From contig OY282559.1 of assembly GCA_958295665.1 (NCBI GenBank), positions 252,211,461 to 252,275,460 on the forward strand: a stretch of DNA of 64,000 nt. The letters run 5' to 3'. A model generated the notes under the pieces. That model was given only the letters and a program-made list of their open reading frames with translations, made no database searches and was not told the origin of the DNA. Both the position numbers and the translations under genes were made by a program. Numbering within the stretch: the stretch's first letter is position 1; every line of letters begins with the position of its first letter. Of this stretch, positions 10,960 to 21,920 are shown one piece after another. This DNA comes from Tipula vernalis (lineage: Eukaryota > Arthropoda > Insecta > Diptera > Tipulidae).

Positions 10960-11330
10960 AGGATTGGGCTTAGAATAATTGACGTTTCCCGTGGATGTGG
11001 GCAAAAAATGTTCTATTTTGTAGGAATTCCTTGATGATTTTTTGAATAAGGAAGGGTATGTTTAGCATGTAGAGCTTATGTAAAAGCCTAGCATGCCAAA
11101 CTGAGTCGAAGGCTTCCTCAATGTCCGACATGATCAAACCAGTTGCCTTGTTGATATTGGCCATGGTTGAAATATCAACCAAATATAGTAGTTCACCCAG
11201 TCGGACGAGTTAATGCAGCAGAATGATTGTGGGGGAAAACAAATTGAAAATTATTGAGGAGTTGTTTGGTTTCTACATGGGCAAGGAGTCTACTATTTTA
11301 TATATGATTTTTTAAAGAACTTTAGCTAAG
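10960..11330 (-). pseudogene. Non-LTR reverse transcriptase fragment (Jockey-type)
   Basis: Reading down the minus strand: LAKVLKKIIYKIVDSLLAHV (from about 11330), then a frame change, then MSDIEEAFDSVWHARLLHKL and LIQKIIKEFLQNRTFF (11182-10970). This is the RT block around the first catalytic aspartate (D-x-x-x-A-F-D-S-V-W-H) of Jockey-clade LINEs. It stops before the YADD block. Truncated and frame-broken. Confidence 0.75.
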
Positions 11331-11631
11331 AGAGAAAGCGGCTTAGATATAGAATTTCGACGCCAAATGAATTTCAGCGCCAATCTTTAAAAGAGATTTT
11401 TTTTTTTCAACTAAATACGCATTATTTTTTAAATTAGAATTTTTGTACAAAACATAAAAAGACGCGTTTTTGTCAAATTGTGTGTTTTCCAAACTACAAA
11501 ATTAGTAACAAATATGAATAAATTCGAGTCATCTTGTAAACATTTTTTGTAACTATTGTATGAAAATTAGTACCAAAATAATAATGGAACATTTTTTATT
11601 TTATTTTATTTTTATTTTGTTTTTTAGGAAA

Positions 11632-11735
11632 AATGAGCATTTTCCCAAAAAAGCGCTTATACTGGATAAATCTCACTGGATATCAATCAAAAAATGAAAA
11701 GAGGATTTTCCAAAATAAGCGCTTAAACTGGATAT
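11632..11735 (+). repeat. ~60-bp minisatellite, left side of the 7.0-kb TIR element
   Basis: About 1.7 copies of a unit containing GAGCATTTTCC, AAGCGCTTA, ACTGGATA and TCTCACTGGATATCAAT. The same unit continues in the same direction to the right of the element (18746-18862), so the element appears to have landed inside this tandem repeat. Confidence 0.7.
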
Positions 11736-12257
11736 ACATATCGTCGTCTTAGGATTATTCTTGTCTATGTCCAATTTTTGGTCAAATTGAGTTGTATATG
11801 GAGCTAGGGTAAAACGATCACGAAGAATTCAAATTTCCTATCGAAATTTGGCTATCTGCAACCGTTTCGCAGATTGTTTTTTTTTTCAAATTTATCTATG
11901 TCCTATAATTTTTTCTTTTGTTATACTTTGTTTTGTCTATATTCTTGAAATCCGGCTTGTTTGTCTATCTGCATAGAAAACCTGTGTAAAAATTGTGGTT
12001 TGATTCTTTTTGGTATGATTTTGTCTATATCCGTGCTATATCATTCTACATTCGTCCCGCGTAAATATAGCGGAAAGTTACAATAGTGAATTATTTCCTA
12101 AAACATTTCTAAATTTTAAAAACATTTTAATGTATTAGTAAAGCAATCAATTAATGGTATTCAATAATGGTTTATTGAAACACACAAATAAAAAATTGAA
12201 TATAAATCAGAGATAATAATACAGTGTTAAATTATAAATACTATTAACTACAAAACA

Positions 12258-12394
12258 ATGTCTGGAAATAAAACTATGAACAAAATGTAAACCATGGTCC
12301 ATTCTTGACTTTGCAATTAGTGAATACATTCTCTTGGAGCTAAAAGGGTTACATATGACGAAAATCACCCCAAGCCTAAATTGAACAGGAACGT
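12258..12394 (+). repeat. 173-bp satellite, partial unit left of the gypsy insertion
   Basis: The unit runs GGAAATAAAACTATGAAC ... CCTAAATTGAACAG. It is essentially identical over about 130 bp to the first unit on the other side of the gypsy element (16848-16975), while the next unit is clearly more diverged. It ends in the gypsy target-site duplication ACGT. Confidence 0.8.
12391..12394 (+). repeat. Target-site duplication ACGT (left), gypsy element
   Basis: ACGT directly precedes the LTR terminus TGTAGCGG. The same ACGT follows the other LTR terminus CCGCTACA (16806-16809). The uninterrupted site GAACGTTCAATATTT is seen in the next satellite unit near 16978. Confidence 0.8.
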
Positions 12395-12604
12395 TGTAGC
12401 GGTTATTTATAAAAAAAACGAATTAAACCAAACCAATATTTTATATTAATTTTTATTTCAAAATAAAATGACATTAACTCTATTTAATTTTTTTCTTTCT
12501 CAAGAGCGCAACTTCAACTAAAAACATAATATGCACCAATCGTGCTACACACCAAAACGAAAAACAAAAAAAAAAAAAGAAAAGAAAACAGGGTTGCCGC
12601 TATA
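12395..12604 (-). repeat. 3' LTR of the gypsy element
   Basis: 210 bp, bounded outside by TGTAGCGG next to the ACGT duplication and inside by TATAGCGG (one base changed from TGTAGCGG) next to the purine tract. It contains AATAAA-type signals within the AT-rich outer half. Confidence 0.8.
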
Positions 12605-12615
12605 CTTCCCCTTTT
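12605..12615 (-). other. Polypurine tract (gypsy)
   Basis: AAAAGGGGAAG on the minus strand, abutting the 3' LTR, as expected for the plus-strand primer of an LTR element. Confidence 0.8.
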
Positions 12616-12659
12616 AAACTTTAAAACGTCTCGATAAAGTTTAAACACACAACGTTTAT

Positions 12660-15600
12660 CTATTGCTGCCGCGGTCGTCCTCTGCGTCGAATAGGGTTTG
12701 TAGGCAATGAGGTGCTGTCGCCAGAGTACAATTTCAGGGCCGAAACATGATACTTCCCAATTAGGGTTTTATCACGATTGGCGGTTTCCACTTCATAGGT
12801 AGTTGAGTTTACCACTTTGCAGATTCGATACGGCCCGTCCCGCCTTGGAGCTAATTTTCGACTAAATCCTTTGGCTGCATTGCTCTGAACGTGAGAATTG
12901 ACCAATACCAGGTCACCGACTTTTAATGGTCGATGTTGACGATTCGTGTCTGCATATTCTTTTCGCCGATCTTGCTCTCGTTCATTGATTTCACGAGCAT
13001 CTTTCATCGCTCCTTGTAACTTCCACAAATACGGGGAAATTTGTGGCACGAAATTTCCCGATTAAATAATTTCGCGAAGGTCGTTGGTGACATCTTCGAG
13101 CGTTCGCAACTCCCGTCCGAATGTTAGGAAGGCAGGAGTTTTATCGGTAGTCTCACATTTGGTGGTGTTCATAGCGAATCTAATACTGGGTAAATATTTC
13201 GGCCACTCAGTATGAAGATCTCCAACTAAAATGCCTAATTGCGTTTTCAGATCCCTGTTACGTCGCTCCACCGGATTGGCCTGGGGATGATACAACGGTG
13301 TTAGACTTTGCTCAATTCCCAAACAACACGTAGTATGTTGAATTATTTCGCTAACGAACTGCGTTCCATTGTCGGAAATGAGTCGTCTGGGTAGCCCATA
13401 ACGTAATAACACTTCGTCAATCAATGTTTTTGTTCAATCCAGGGCGGTCGCTGAGATTAGCGGGAATAGTTCCACCCATCGAGTGGCAACGTCCTCGACT
13501 ATTAGTATGTGTTGATAACCACAGTCAGCTTCAGGCAACGGCCCAAAGAGATCGACAGCCATAACTTCCATTCATTGTGCCATGATCGGGGTTTTCAAAA
13601 GCCCACTTGGTTTCAAGTTTGAAACTTTATATTTCTGACAGTCTTCACAATTGCGACAGAGCTCAGTGATAGAACGGCGCATTCCCGGCCAGAAGTATTT
13701 CGCTGCAATCTTCGACAGAGTTCGGCCGATACCATAATGTCCAGCGGTCGGATCGGAATGGTAGCACATTAAAATATGGTTTCGAAGAGAATTGGGTACC
13801 ACTAGTTGAGCTTCTTCGAGTTCCTCGTTATGGTAGCGATAAAGTACTCCTTGCTCCATAAGGTATCCTCGGGAAATGTAGTTTTCGTAGTTCGGATCAT
13901 CGTGCTTCTCGAGGCTGTTGATATTCTTAGACACTTCTTCATCTTCCAACTGCAATCGTCCAAATCGGTTGGTCCCCGCTGGGGAAAATCGATTTCAAAG
14001 GCACTTGATTCTAGAATAGGTTCGTTGGTGGTAGGTGGTCGGGACAGAGTGTCAGCTACCACATTCGACTTTCCTGCGGTATAAACAATTGTTAAATTAA
14101 ATGATTGAATTAACATGACCCACCTGGCTAAACAGCCGATGGGAGATTTCGTTGTCAGGAGCCATTTCAAAGGTTGATGGTCAGTCCGAACTACGATTTC
14201 AGCACCCTCTATGTAGCCTCGGAACTTGTTTAGTGCCCAAACTACTGCGAGTGCCTCTCGTTCCGTGGTGCTGTAGTTTCTTTCAGCGGCGATCTGCAAA
14301 CGGCTGGCATATTCGATAGGCCTCTCATCATATCCATCGCCTTGCAATAAGACAGCACCCAAAGCATAGCGACTTGCATCAGTCATCAGGATAAATGGCT
14401 TTTCTGGATCCATTTGGCGCAAAATCGGGGCATTTGTTAGTAAACGCTTCAAACTGTCGAAAGCAGAGCTTTCAGCGTCACTCCAAACCCACGGTGCGTT
14501 TTTCTTCGTCAAATTGGTCAAAGGACGGGCGATATCAGAAAAATGGTTGATAAATTTCCGATACCACGAACAGGTTTGTAAAAAGGTGCGAACCTGTGAT
14601 AGGTTCACCGGCGGAGTCATCTCCAAAATCGCAGACACCTTGCTTGGATCGGTCTTTATTCCATCGGGGGTTATAACGTGCCCCAGGAACTGGATACTCT
14701 GCCGAAAAAATGACATTTCCCTCTATTTGCTCGCAAGTTAAATAGCTGTAACTGTTGGAAAACCATTTCAAGGTCGCGTAAATGTTGGTCGAAACTATTG
14801 GAAATTGGCGCATCCTTCAGGCCGAACGGCATTCTTTTGAACCGGTATAGACCAAATGGCGTGATGAACGCTGTTTTATCGCGATCTTCATTGCTAACCT
14901 TAACCTGCCAGTAACCCGCACGTAAGTCAATCGTTGACATGAACAAAGACTGCTTGGCCAAATGTAAAAGCTCGTCGATTCTAGGTAACGGATAGCAATC
15001 CGTGACTGTAACCGAATTTAAGTGCCTATAATCCACACACACGCGAACTTCGTTATTCTTTTTAGGTACCATAACCACAGGTGAAGCCCAAGGTGATTCA
15101 CACTCTTCGATGACGTCGTTGTCAAAGTGCTGAAGCTCAATTGTTGCAAAATCCATCGAAACAGGCTGCTGATACGTTTCGAATTTGAGCGAATGCTTGT
15201 TGTTGGAAGCGTGGTTAAACCAGAAGAGCTTCTCTCCAGAGTCGATAACAATTCCAGCATCCATGATAAAATCGATCCCCAGGATTGTATTTTGTACTTC
15301 ATCATCCGGGAATATAATGAAAGTCGTCGGCACAGTTTTAAAACTAATCGGTATCGAAACGTCACACTGGGTACAGGATACACGTTTCCCTTTCTGACAT
15401 GACCCATCCGCCAGCTTAACATCAACGCGCATCTCGGTGAATGACAACTCATTTTCTTTAAGAATTTTTGCTAATGAAACACTAGCGATGCATGCTCGTG
15501 ACGCTGTATCTAAAAGGCCGACTCTATTGTTGCCTAAAACAGCGATGTTTAAAATAGGCCTATCTCGGGATTTCAACCCGGTGGCACAAGTGTCTAAACA

Positions 15601-16032
15601 ATTGAAATTTATTGAACTCGACGAGGTAGTTGACTTTGGTTTACACTTCGGACAATTTGTCCGCACTACCCCTGGGGTACCACATCCATAGCACTTTATT
15701 TCGGACGATAACGGTTTCTCAGACGACGTACTTTGTGGTCTATTCATTCTAATACAGTTTTCTTTGGTGTGACCCATGTTCCTGCAATGATTACACCGAT
15801 CTTTTTTTGATGAACCCTCCTCAATCTTTCCTCGCTCTGACTTGACTTTGCCTTCGCTTAGATTCGCCATTTTTCCTTCATTAATAAAAAGTTCTTCAGC
15901 TCGCGCCAGTTCTAACAATTTGTCATAAGTTTCAAAGTCAGTTCGTTTGACATGTTCTCGAATTTTGCGCGGCAGCTGACCATAAATCATATCCAGCTGT
16001 GTTTCCTCCACCACGTTAAGTTTTGCAAACAA
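12660..16032 (-). pseudogene. gypsy pol-type frame (zinc knuckle, protease, RT, RNase H, integrase), broken
   Basis: In order on the minus strand: a zinc-knuckle region (CNHCRNMGHTKENC near 15790-15830), a protease-like block with LLDTASRACIASVSLAKIL, RT with STIDLRAGYWQVKVS and FKRMPFGLKDAP (about 14945-14815), RNase H with MTDASRYALGAVLLQ, RTDHQPLKWLL and KSNVVADTLSRPP (14400-14040), the HHCC integrase finger (H...H...CRNCEDC, 13800-13640) and the integrase core with MAVDLFGPLPE, ISDNGTQFV and PVERRNRDLK (D, D, E all kept). The RT passes straight from FGLKDAP to SNSFDQHLRDLE, so the YxDD catalytic box is deleted. In-frame stops occur near 13572, 13425 and 13059; frameshifts lie near 14710 and 13950. 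Non-functional. Confidence 0.9.
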
Positions 16033-16039
16033 TACCCGA

Positions 16040-16544
16040 ACTTTCGCAACAAAAGGTCGGTTCGCATATCACTGTCTTGCTTCAGATTGTAAATTTCCTG
16101 AAACACCATGTCTTTTGGACGCTGGTCTCCAAAAGCTGCTTATAACATCTTTTTCGCGTCGTCGTAAGAATGTACACTTGCTTTTATTCCCTCCCACCAT
16201 AATGCGGCTTCGTTTGTTAATAAAATGCGAAAACCACGAAGAGCGATATCATCTGGTACGTTCGCTGTTTCTTTGTAGGTATCAATATCGGCAATGAAAA
16301 TGTCTACATTCGATTTACCGTCATATCGGCATGAACATTTCGCGAAACTTCCAGTCGTGTTGATAATTACAGGGGCCACTTGTTGTTGTGCAATCCCCAT
16401 AGTTTTGATGGTCTCCAACAACTGATTGAATTGATCGTTCGTGAAATTAGCCATTCTGGTTTGTGATCGTGTAACTGGTCGATGAATTGTTGAGGAATGT
16501 TTTCTTTTATTAAATGATTTTCTCGGCGCGGGAATCAAAGTCAT
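16040..16544 (-). pseudogene. gypsy gag
   Basis: Starts MTLIPAPRKSFNKRKHSS at 16544. It contains a capsid-like block with SCRYDGKSNVDIFIADIDTY and ALWWEGIKASV. A TAA stop at 16140 interrupts it, followed by in-frame FGDQRPKDMVFQEIYNLKQ and then a frameshift near 16040 into the pol-type frame, which resumes with gag C-terminal sequence (QLDMIYGQLPRKIREHV). Basic N-terminus; no membrane segment. A dead copy. Confidence 0.85.
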
Positions 16545-16697
16545 ATGTCAAAAATAAATTTTAGGTTAGCTTCCTCTTTTTTTTTTTTTTATAACCAAAT
16601 CCGAAGAACAATAAGAATAAAAACTGCGCAACGTTAAACACGGGTACACTAACACTATATACCTAACGGTCGGTAATATCACCAAAGCTCACCAAAG

Positions 16698-16805
16698 TTT
16701 CTCAAGAGCGCAACTTCAACTAAAAACATAATATGCACCACTCGTGCTACACACCAAAACGAAAAACACAAAAAAAAAAGAAAAGAAAACAGGGTTGCCG
16801 CTACA
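16698..16805 (-). repeat. 5' LTR remnant of the gypsy element
   Basis: 108 bp matching the inner half of the 3' LTR (CTCAAGAGCGCAACTTCAAC ... AGGGTTGCCGC), ending CCGCTACA beside the ACGT duplication. Sequence internal to it (16560-16697) does not match the 3' LTR, and no clear PBS was found. Confidence 0.7.
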
Positions 16806-17645
16806 ACGTTCAATATTTAAATTTACTAAACCATCTTCGGTAGTTTGTCCGGAAATAAAACTATGAACAAAATGTAAACCATGGTCCATTCTTGACTTTG
16901 CAATTAGTGAATACATTCTCTTGGAGCTAAAAGGGTTACATATGACGAAAATCACCCCAAGCCTAAATTGAACAGCGAACGTTCAATATTTAAATTTACT
17001 AAACCATCTTCGGTAGTTTGTCCGGAAATAAAACTAATTACAAAATATAGACCAAGGTTCATTCTTGACTGATGCAAATATTGGGGAGATTCTCTTAGAG
17101 CTAAGAGGGTTAGATCTGACGATAATCACCCAAAGTTTAAATTGAACGACTAATGTGCAATATTTAAATTTACTAAACCATCTTCGGCAGTTTGTCCGGA
17201 AATGAAACTACTAATAAAATGTAGGTCATGATTCATTCTTGACTTATGTATGTATTTTGCTCTTAGTTTCATTACCGTACAAGGTACTGAAAATGGTTTA
17301 GTAAATTCAAATATTGAACGTTAGCCGTTCAATTTAAACTTGGGGTGATTTTCGTCATATCTAACCATCTTTGCTCCAAGAGAATGTCTGTAATATTTGC
17401 ATAAGTTAAGAATGGACCATGGTCGACATTTTCTTCTTAGTTTCATTACCGGACAAGTGACTCAAGATGGTTTAGTAATTTCAAATATTGAAGGTTAGCC
17501 GTTCAATTTAACGTCATGACCATTTTAGCTCCAATAAAATGTCTCCAGTATTTACATAAGTCAACTATGGACCACGGTCTACATTTAGTAATTAGTCTTA
17601 TTACTGGACAATGTATTGAAGATGGTTTAGTAATATAATTATTGA
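16806..17645. repeat. 173-bp satellite: two and a half forward units followed by inverted units
   Basis: The block CAATATTTAAATTTACTAAA recurs at about 16811, 16984 and 17157 (period 173). From about 17255 the same unit runs the other way: GGTTTAGTAAATTCAAATAT near 17295, then variants near 17470 and 17613. The array is therefore a large degenerate palindrome centred near 17250. Shared parts include the Ala-less landmarks CCATGGTCCATTCTTGACTT and AATCACCCCAAG and their complements. Confidence 0.85.
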
Positions 17646-18480
17646 ACATTAACCTTTGATTACAAACCTCTAGTGATCTTTTACATTCAAAATTGTATGG
17701 TATCTTTTCAATTTGAATTTGATTGGCTTTTGTGAAATAACATACTTTACTAATACATATTTAGAATTTTAGATTTCAGCAAAAATTTCACGTTTTAAAA
17801 AAGACTCATGAATTATTTGCTAAATGATTCCTAAGTATTTGTTTTTGCTATTTAGGAAAGGTTTAGGAAAAACATCTCACGCATCGGAAAGTTTAGTGTT
17901 ATGTGATCCAAAGAGAGACGAGTACATATTATGTATATTTTTTAATGCATGATTTTGTATTTTTTTATTTTTTTATGAAAATTTAATGACTTTTTAATTA
18001 GTAGGGATAAATTGTTTGATAATATTGTTTGTATCACTCCTACGATCACATGAAGAGTATTGCATTCTACAATCATCTCAAGTTATCTACAAGTTTATTT
18101 TAAAATTAAAATTTAATTTAAAAAGTAATTAAAAATTGCAATGAACGTTCCTCATCTTATAACGGTATCTCATCTTATAACAGCCAACTCAAGTTAAACA
18201 ACGAAAAACTAAGAACACAAGACTTGCACAGCCAATTCAAATCAAACAGCGGGCAACTAGGAGCACGATTAATGTGGGAGAAGGAGCCAAGCAAAAAAAA
18301 AAAGAATAACTAATTCTTAAATTTCGATATATTATTTCAATCTAATGAATTTTATTTAATTTACTTTTTTATTTTATAATTTTGTTTTATATTATATTGT
18401 TTCTACTTTAATATTGGTTGATGATCAAAATACTAAATTATTTTTCTTTTCGAATTACGTGGATATAGATAAATTATTAG
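17646..18480. other. No gene; AT-rich inner flank of the 7.0-kb TIR element
   Basis: No coding motif. A short direct repeat CTCATCTTATAAC occurs twice near 18151-18180. Confidence 0.5.
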
Positions 18481-18745
18481 ACAAGCCGTTCAAAAAAAGG
18501 CGTACCAAAATTGGACATAGACAAAAATGATAAACTTAAATCATAAATAATTAAAATACTACTTGAGTTTGAAGTGTGAAACTTTGCGATTAAACTCTGG
18601 AGTAACACTATCTACATGGAAACTCAAAATAAATAGAGAAATCACTGAGAAACGCCTTTAATTCTTTGAATGAACTTCAAATGCCGTTTTCTCATATATA
18701 GACAAAATGGACATAGACAAGAATAATCCTAAGGCGACGATATGT

Positions 18746-18862
18746 ACCTATCTCACTGGATATCAATAAAAAAAATAAGCATTTTCCAAAATAAGCGCTT
18801 ACACTGAATATATCTCACTGGATAACAATAAAAAAATAAAATGAGCATTTTCCAAAACTTTT
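18746..18862 (+). repeat. ~60-bp minisatellite, right side of the 7.0-kb TIR element
   Basis: TCTCACTGGATATCAATAAA ... AAGCATTTTCCAAAATAAGC units, about two copies, in the same direction as at 11632-11735. Confidence 0.7.
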
Positions 18863-19139
18863 TCATTTCCTTTGCAACGGGTTTTGCAATAACAATTTTA
18901 ATAAAATGTCGTTTTTTAGAAGTGAAGAAAGAAGATTCTACTTCTTTCTTTATATTTCTATGAAAAATCAAAAAACCTTACGTCAAAATTTCCAAAATTA
19001 GTGCTAATATTATAAAATAGGTGACACTGATTAGCAAATATTCAAAAAATTTACTAAACCAAAGAAACAAACCAAATTAGATAAATTTATCAAAGATTTA
19101 AACCATTTTAGTACAAACATAGCAAATATTCAAATCTTT

Positions 19140-20575
19140 TTGTATGCAATTTACACCCGCTACAGTCGTTTCTTTGACGTTAAAGTGCGCTACTTATTCC
19201 CTAACCCGGTGCCTTTAAGTTCGGAATTCTGTTGGAAGGACGATATCCTCGGAGGTAAGCTGAACTGTCAATTTTATCAACTCTGCTTGAGTTTTTCTCT
19301 TGATTTCTGGGACAGTGAAATGCAAAGATATGTTGTGGGATTGGTGGAATTGCTGGGCGAGGAGATTAGCTTTGTTAGTGTAAGCAGTTTTGTCATGCAT
19401 TTTTAGGGGTGGTAGCTGGTTACCTCGGTTTTCTAGTTGTTTTACTCATTTTCAAACCGAGGTGTGATTTGGTTTTATATCGTGTAGCTTTTGGTTCCAA
19501 CCAGCGTTGATAGAATGGCGAAGTGCTCTGTTTTGAGATCCGATTGCAGCTCGCCTTAGCTTGTTGCGCCAAGATACCAATTCTTTCACTTATTTGGAGA
19601 ATGGATACAAGAAGTTAAATTTAATAGACACTGGAGGGCAGAGAAATTTACAGCTTGTTGAATACAATCAGTAAAGCGGTTAATGCTGGACTCTATTGGA
19701 TCGGCTATGGTTGATGTAATCTCGATTGAAGATCCAATCAATTTTGCCAATGTTTGGTTTGGTAGGATTTAAATTGTGGTTTCTCCATTCGAAGAGGATT
19801 GGATAGTGGTGAGATGATAGGTCATTGATCGATTTGATGTTGGTTACATTGAGGTAATTCTTTGACAGAATTAGATCTATGGTAGATGGGGTCCTGCCTT
19901 GGAAGAAGTGCGTGGTGGAATCGGAATAATTGAGGATTAGGTTATCGTATGATTATAAAAATTTGTTAAGTGTAGTACCACAGCCGTTGGCTCTAGTGCG
20001 GCACCTTTTACGATACCTTGCATTAAAGTCTCTGGCTATGACCACTTTGTTATATTTACCGGTATGTAAATCTATATCTTGGGAGAATGCTGTTGGATTT
20101 GTTTTTTTTGGTGGGTTATAGATTGCTACTAACGTTAGCAGTTGGTTGTTAATTACTATTTCTACAGCAATGATGAAAACATTGTTGTGGAAGAGGGGAT
20201 AATGGAAGAGCAGAAAGTGTTTTAAATTTAACAGTAATGTAGATTAGTATTGCTATCCCACCACCTGATTTGTTATTATTAGATAATTGGGTTTGATATA
20301 TCTCTATCATACCTGTTTATCTGGTAGTTTGGGAGAGTGAAATTCTTGTCTTGAGTAAACCACGTTTCCGCCAAGAATATAATTGAAGGTTTGTGCGCCT
20401 GGACGAATGATTTGCGCGCATTCTCTTTGGGTTGACTGATCCTGGATTCCATATAGGAGACACTTTTTTGGTGGTTTATCTAACCATCTAATTTAAGCAG
20501 GCGGACAAAAGAGCCAGAGCTGCTTGGTCGGGCGGTGTGGTTTATGACAGCAGTTAAGTTTTTACATTCCTTGAT
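19140..20575 (-). pseudogene. Jockey-like LINE ORF2: endonuclease and linker, broken
   Basis: The minus strand from about 20460 gives an apurinic-type endonuclease domain in shifting frames: FNYILGGNVVYSRQEFHSPK, then NNQLLTLVAIYNPPKKTNP, KYNKVVIARDFNARYRKRC (the D-x-N-A motif, where D-F-N-A is kept) and FFQGRTPSTIDLILSKNYLN, ending with NDLSSHHYPILFEW, the S-D-H motif degraded to S-S-H-H-Y-P. A linker follows down to about 19210. The RT part is missing. Known of the family: this nuclease nicks target DNA to start reverse transcription. Orientation and content fit the ORF1 piece at 25203-25640, from which it is separated by an insertion. Confidence 0.75.
20566..20575. repeat. Putative target-site duplication, left copy
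   Basis: ATTCCTTGAT, present again at 25203-25212 on the other side of the inserted 4.6-kb element. Confidence 0.5.
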
Positions 20576-20843
20576 GTATGTGAAGTTTATCCTAAATTTC
20601 TCCTAAATAAAAAAAATGGCGTTTAGTATTATTTTAGGAAAAACTTCACACGCCTATATAGAGATGTGAAGTTTATACTAAATCTTTCAAAATACAAAAA
20701 AATGCGAATGTATTGGTGAATTGCAAACATTTAGGCGATTTTAATTTATAATTAGGCCGCTTCATAAAGTTCTAATGAATTATACATCCTTAAATATGGC
20801 CTGGATTGCACCAACCAACTATGATTTATAACTAAGGGGTAAA

Positions 20844-21700
20844 TTAAAGCAACCGTGTTTCCATAAATTCTAAACCACATAAACTTGGTATTTCACTTAT
20901 AATTAGGTAATGCTTATCAAACGATTCATGTAAACCCTTAAGGTCAGAATTAACCAAAGAAATCACATACGTGGGACATTTACCAATATAAGCTAAGGCT
21001 AAATAATCAGCAAACAAAGTACTGTTACCATTTAATTTAAGTTTAGAAATAGGATTAGTATACACTAGAAATAGCACAGGACCTAATACTGATCCTTGTG
21101 GTATTCCAACTTCGACAACTCTAAAATCACTAAAAGTATCATTAATTCTGACTCTCACCATTTTATTATCTAGGTAGGAAGCAAACCACTTGTTTGACAA
21201 CCCTAAATATTAACATTCTTGAAACCCGTATGAATAACATCCAAAAATTCCAACATACGTGATTCATTCTGATGAACTCTTGTGTTTTACCTAGTGGTAA
21301 CTTTATTTTTACTTGCCTTTTCGAGAACTTTGAGAACAACTGGTTAGATTGCAAGTGGTTTTTAGTTTCCCTTATCACTACGATTATCTAAACACTCCAT
21401 GCTCCAAGGAAAAATTGAAAATAAGAGCAAGAGCAGGACTGACAAAATTAGCAACAGCTTTCAAAATTTAATTACTAATTCCTTCGTCAATATCTTTGTT
21501 CCTCTTAACATCAACATTAATCTGCATGGCACATTTATTTAGACGAGATACTTTATTTTTTTGGTATAAAGAACATTTTTTAATGAATGACTTGACACGA
21601 TCAATCATATGTACTAGGAAACTCGTAATATTGTTTAAGTCACTTGATTGTTCTTGAATATCCCTGATGTCTACCAAGAGGAGTAATATGGAATTCCTTT
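20844..21700 (-). pseudogene. Non-LTR reverse transcriptase fragment
   Basis: The minus strand contains (from 21480) ALALIFNFSLEHGVF in a worn frame, then an open block 21200-20844 with KWFASYLDNKMVRVRINDTF, VGIPQGSVLGPVLFLVYT and STLFADYLALAYIG. These are the RT G-x-P-Q-G-S and F-A-D-D boxes; here the second aspartate is tyrosine, so the site is inactive. It lies inside the inserted element, upstream of the endonuclease piece on the same strand, so it cannot be part of that LINE copy in normal order. Confidence 0.8.
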
Positions 21701-21920
21701 ATAACTTCATTTATGTCTTCTTCGGTTTGGTGCATTGTTTTTCGGGATCTTTACCAGCTCATTCAACAAACGGTAACGAACAACCAAAAATGGAACTATT
21801 GGGAGTTTCTGCTGTAGTACCCTCAGATGTATCACCAGTGTCATTTTAAGCATTTCGTTTCGATTGTGCTCTGGTTACAGCCCCAATTATTTTAGCGAAT
21901 TCAGATATGTTGAGCTATTG

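Larger units (their letters stand above)
12395..16805 (-). mobile_element. Ty3/gypsy LTR retrotransposon (degenerate, inserted in satellite)
   Basis: Complete from end to end on the minus strand: 5' LTR part (16805-16698), gag, protease, RT, RNase H, integrase, polypurine tract (12615-12605) and 3' LTR (12604-12395), with termini TGTAGCGG...CCGCTACA and a 4-bp ACGT target duplication. Coding capacity is destroyed by at least four in-frame stops, several frameshifts and a deletion across the RT active site. The outer 108 bp of the 5' LTR match the 3' LTR but the rest does not, so that LTR has been rearranged. Confidence 0.9.
11736..18745. mobile_element. 7.0-kb element with 38-bp terminal inverted repeats, satellite interior
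   Basis: The left end 11736-11773 and the reverse complement of the right end 18708-18745 agree at 37 of 38 positions; both start ACATATCGTCG and end TCTATGTCCA. The motif TTGTCTAT(G/A)TCC recurs inside the left end (about 11760-12030) and its complement recurs inside the right end (18460-18720), as subterminal repeats. The interior is a 173-bp satellite, partly as an inverted array, and a gypsy element inserted later. No transposase is present. The first ~21 bases resemble the TIR of the transposase-bearing element at 27964-32229, which suggests a non-autonomous relative. Confidence 0.75.

Noticed and set aside
13806..14084. 92-aa plus-strand frame and similar ones across 13.8-15.7 kb
   Set aside because: Antisense shadows of the gypsy pol and protease coding region.
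11736..18745. Treating the 173-bp and ~60-bp repeats as one satellite
   Set aside because: They share no landmark; the 60-bp unit lies outside the TIRs and the 173-bp unit inside.
19140..19406. 88-aa plus-strand frame
   Set aside because: Opposite-strand shadow of the Jockey-like linker sequence, which makes sense on the minus strand.
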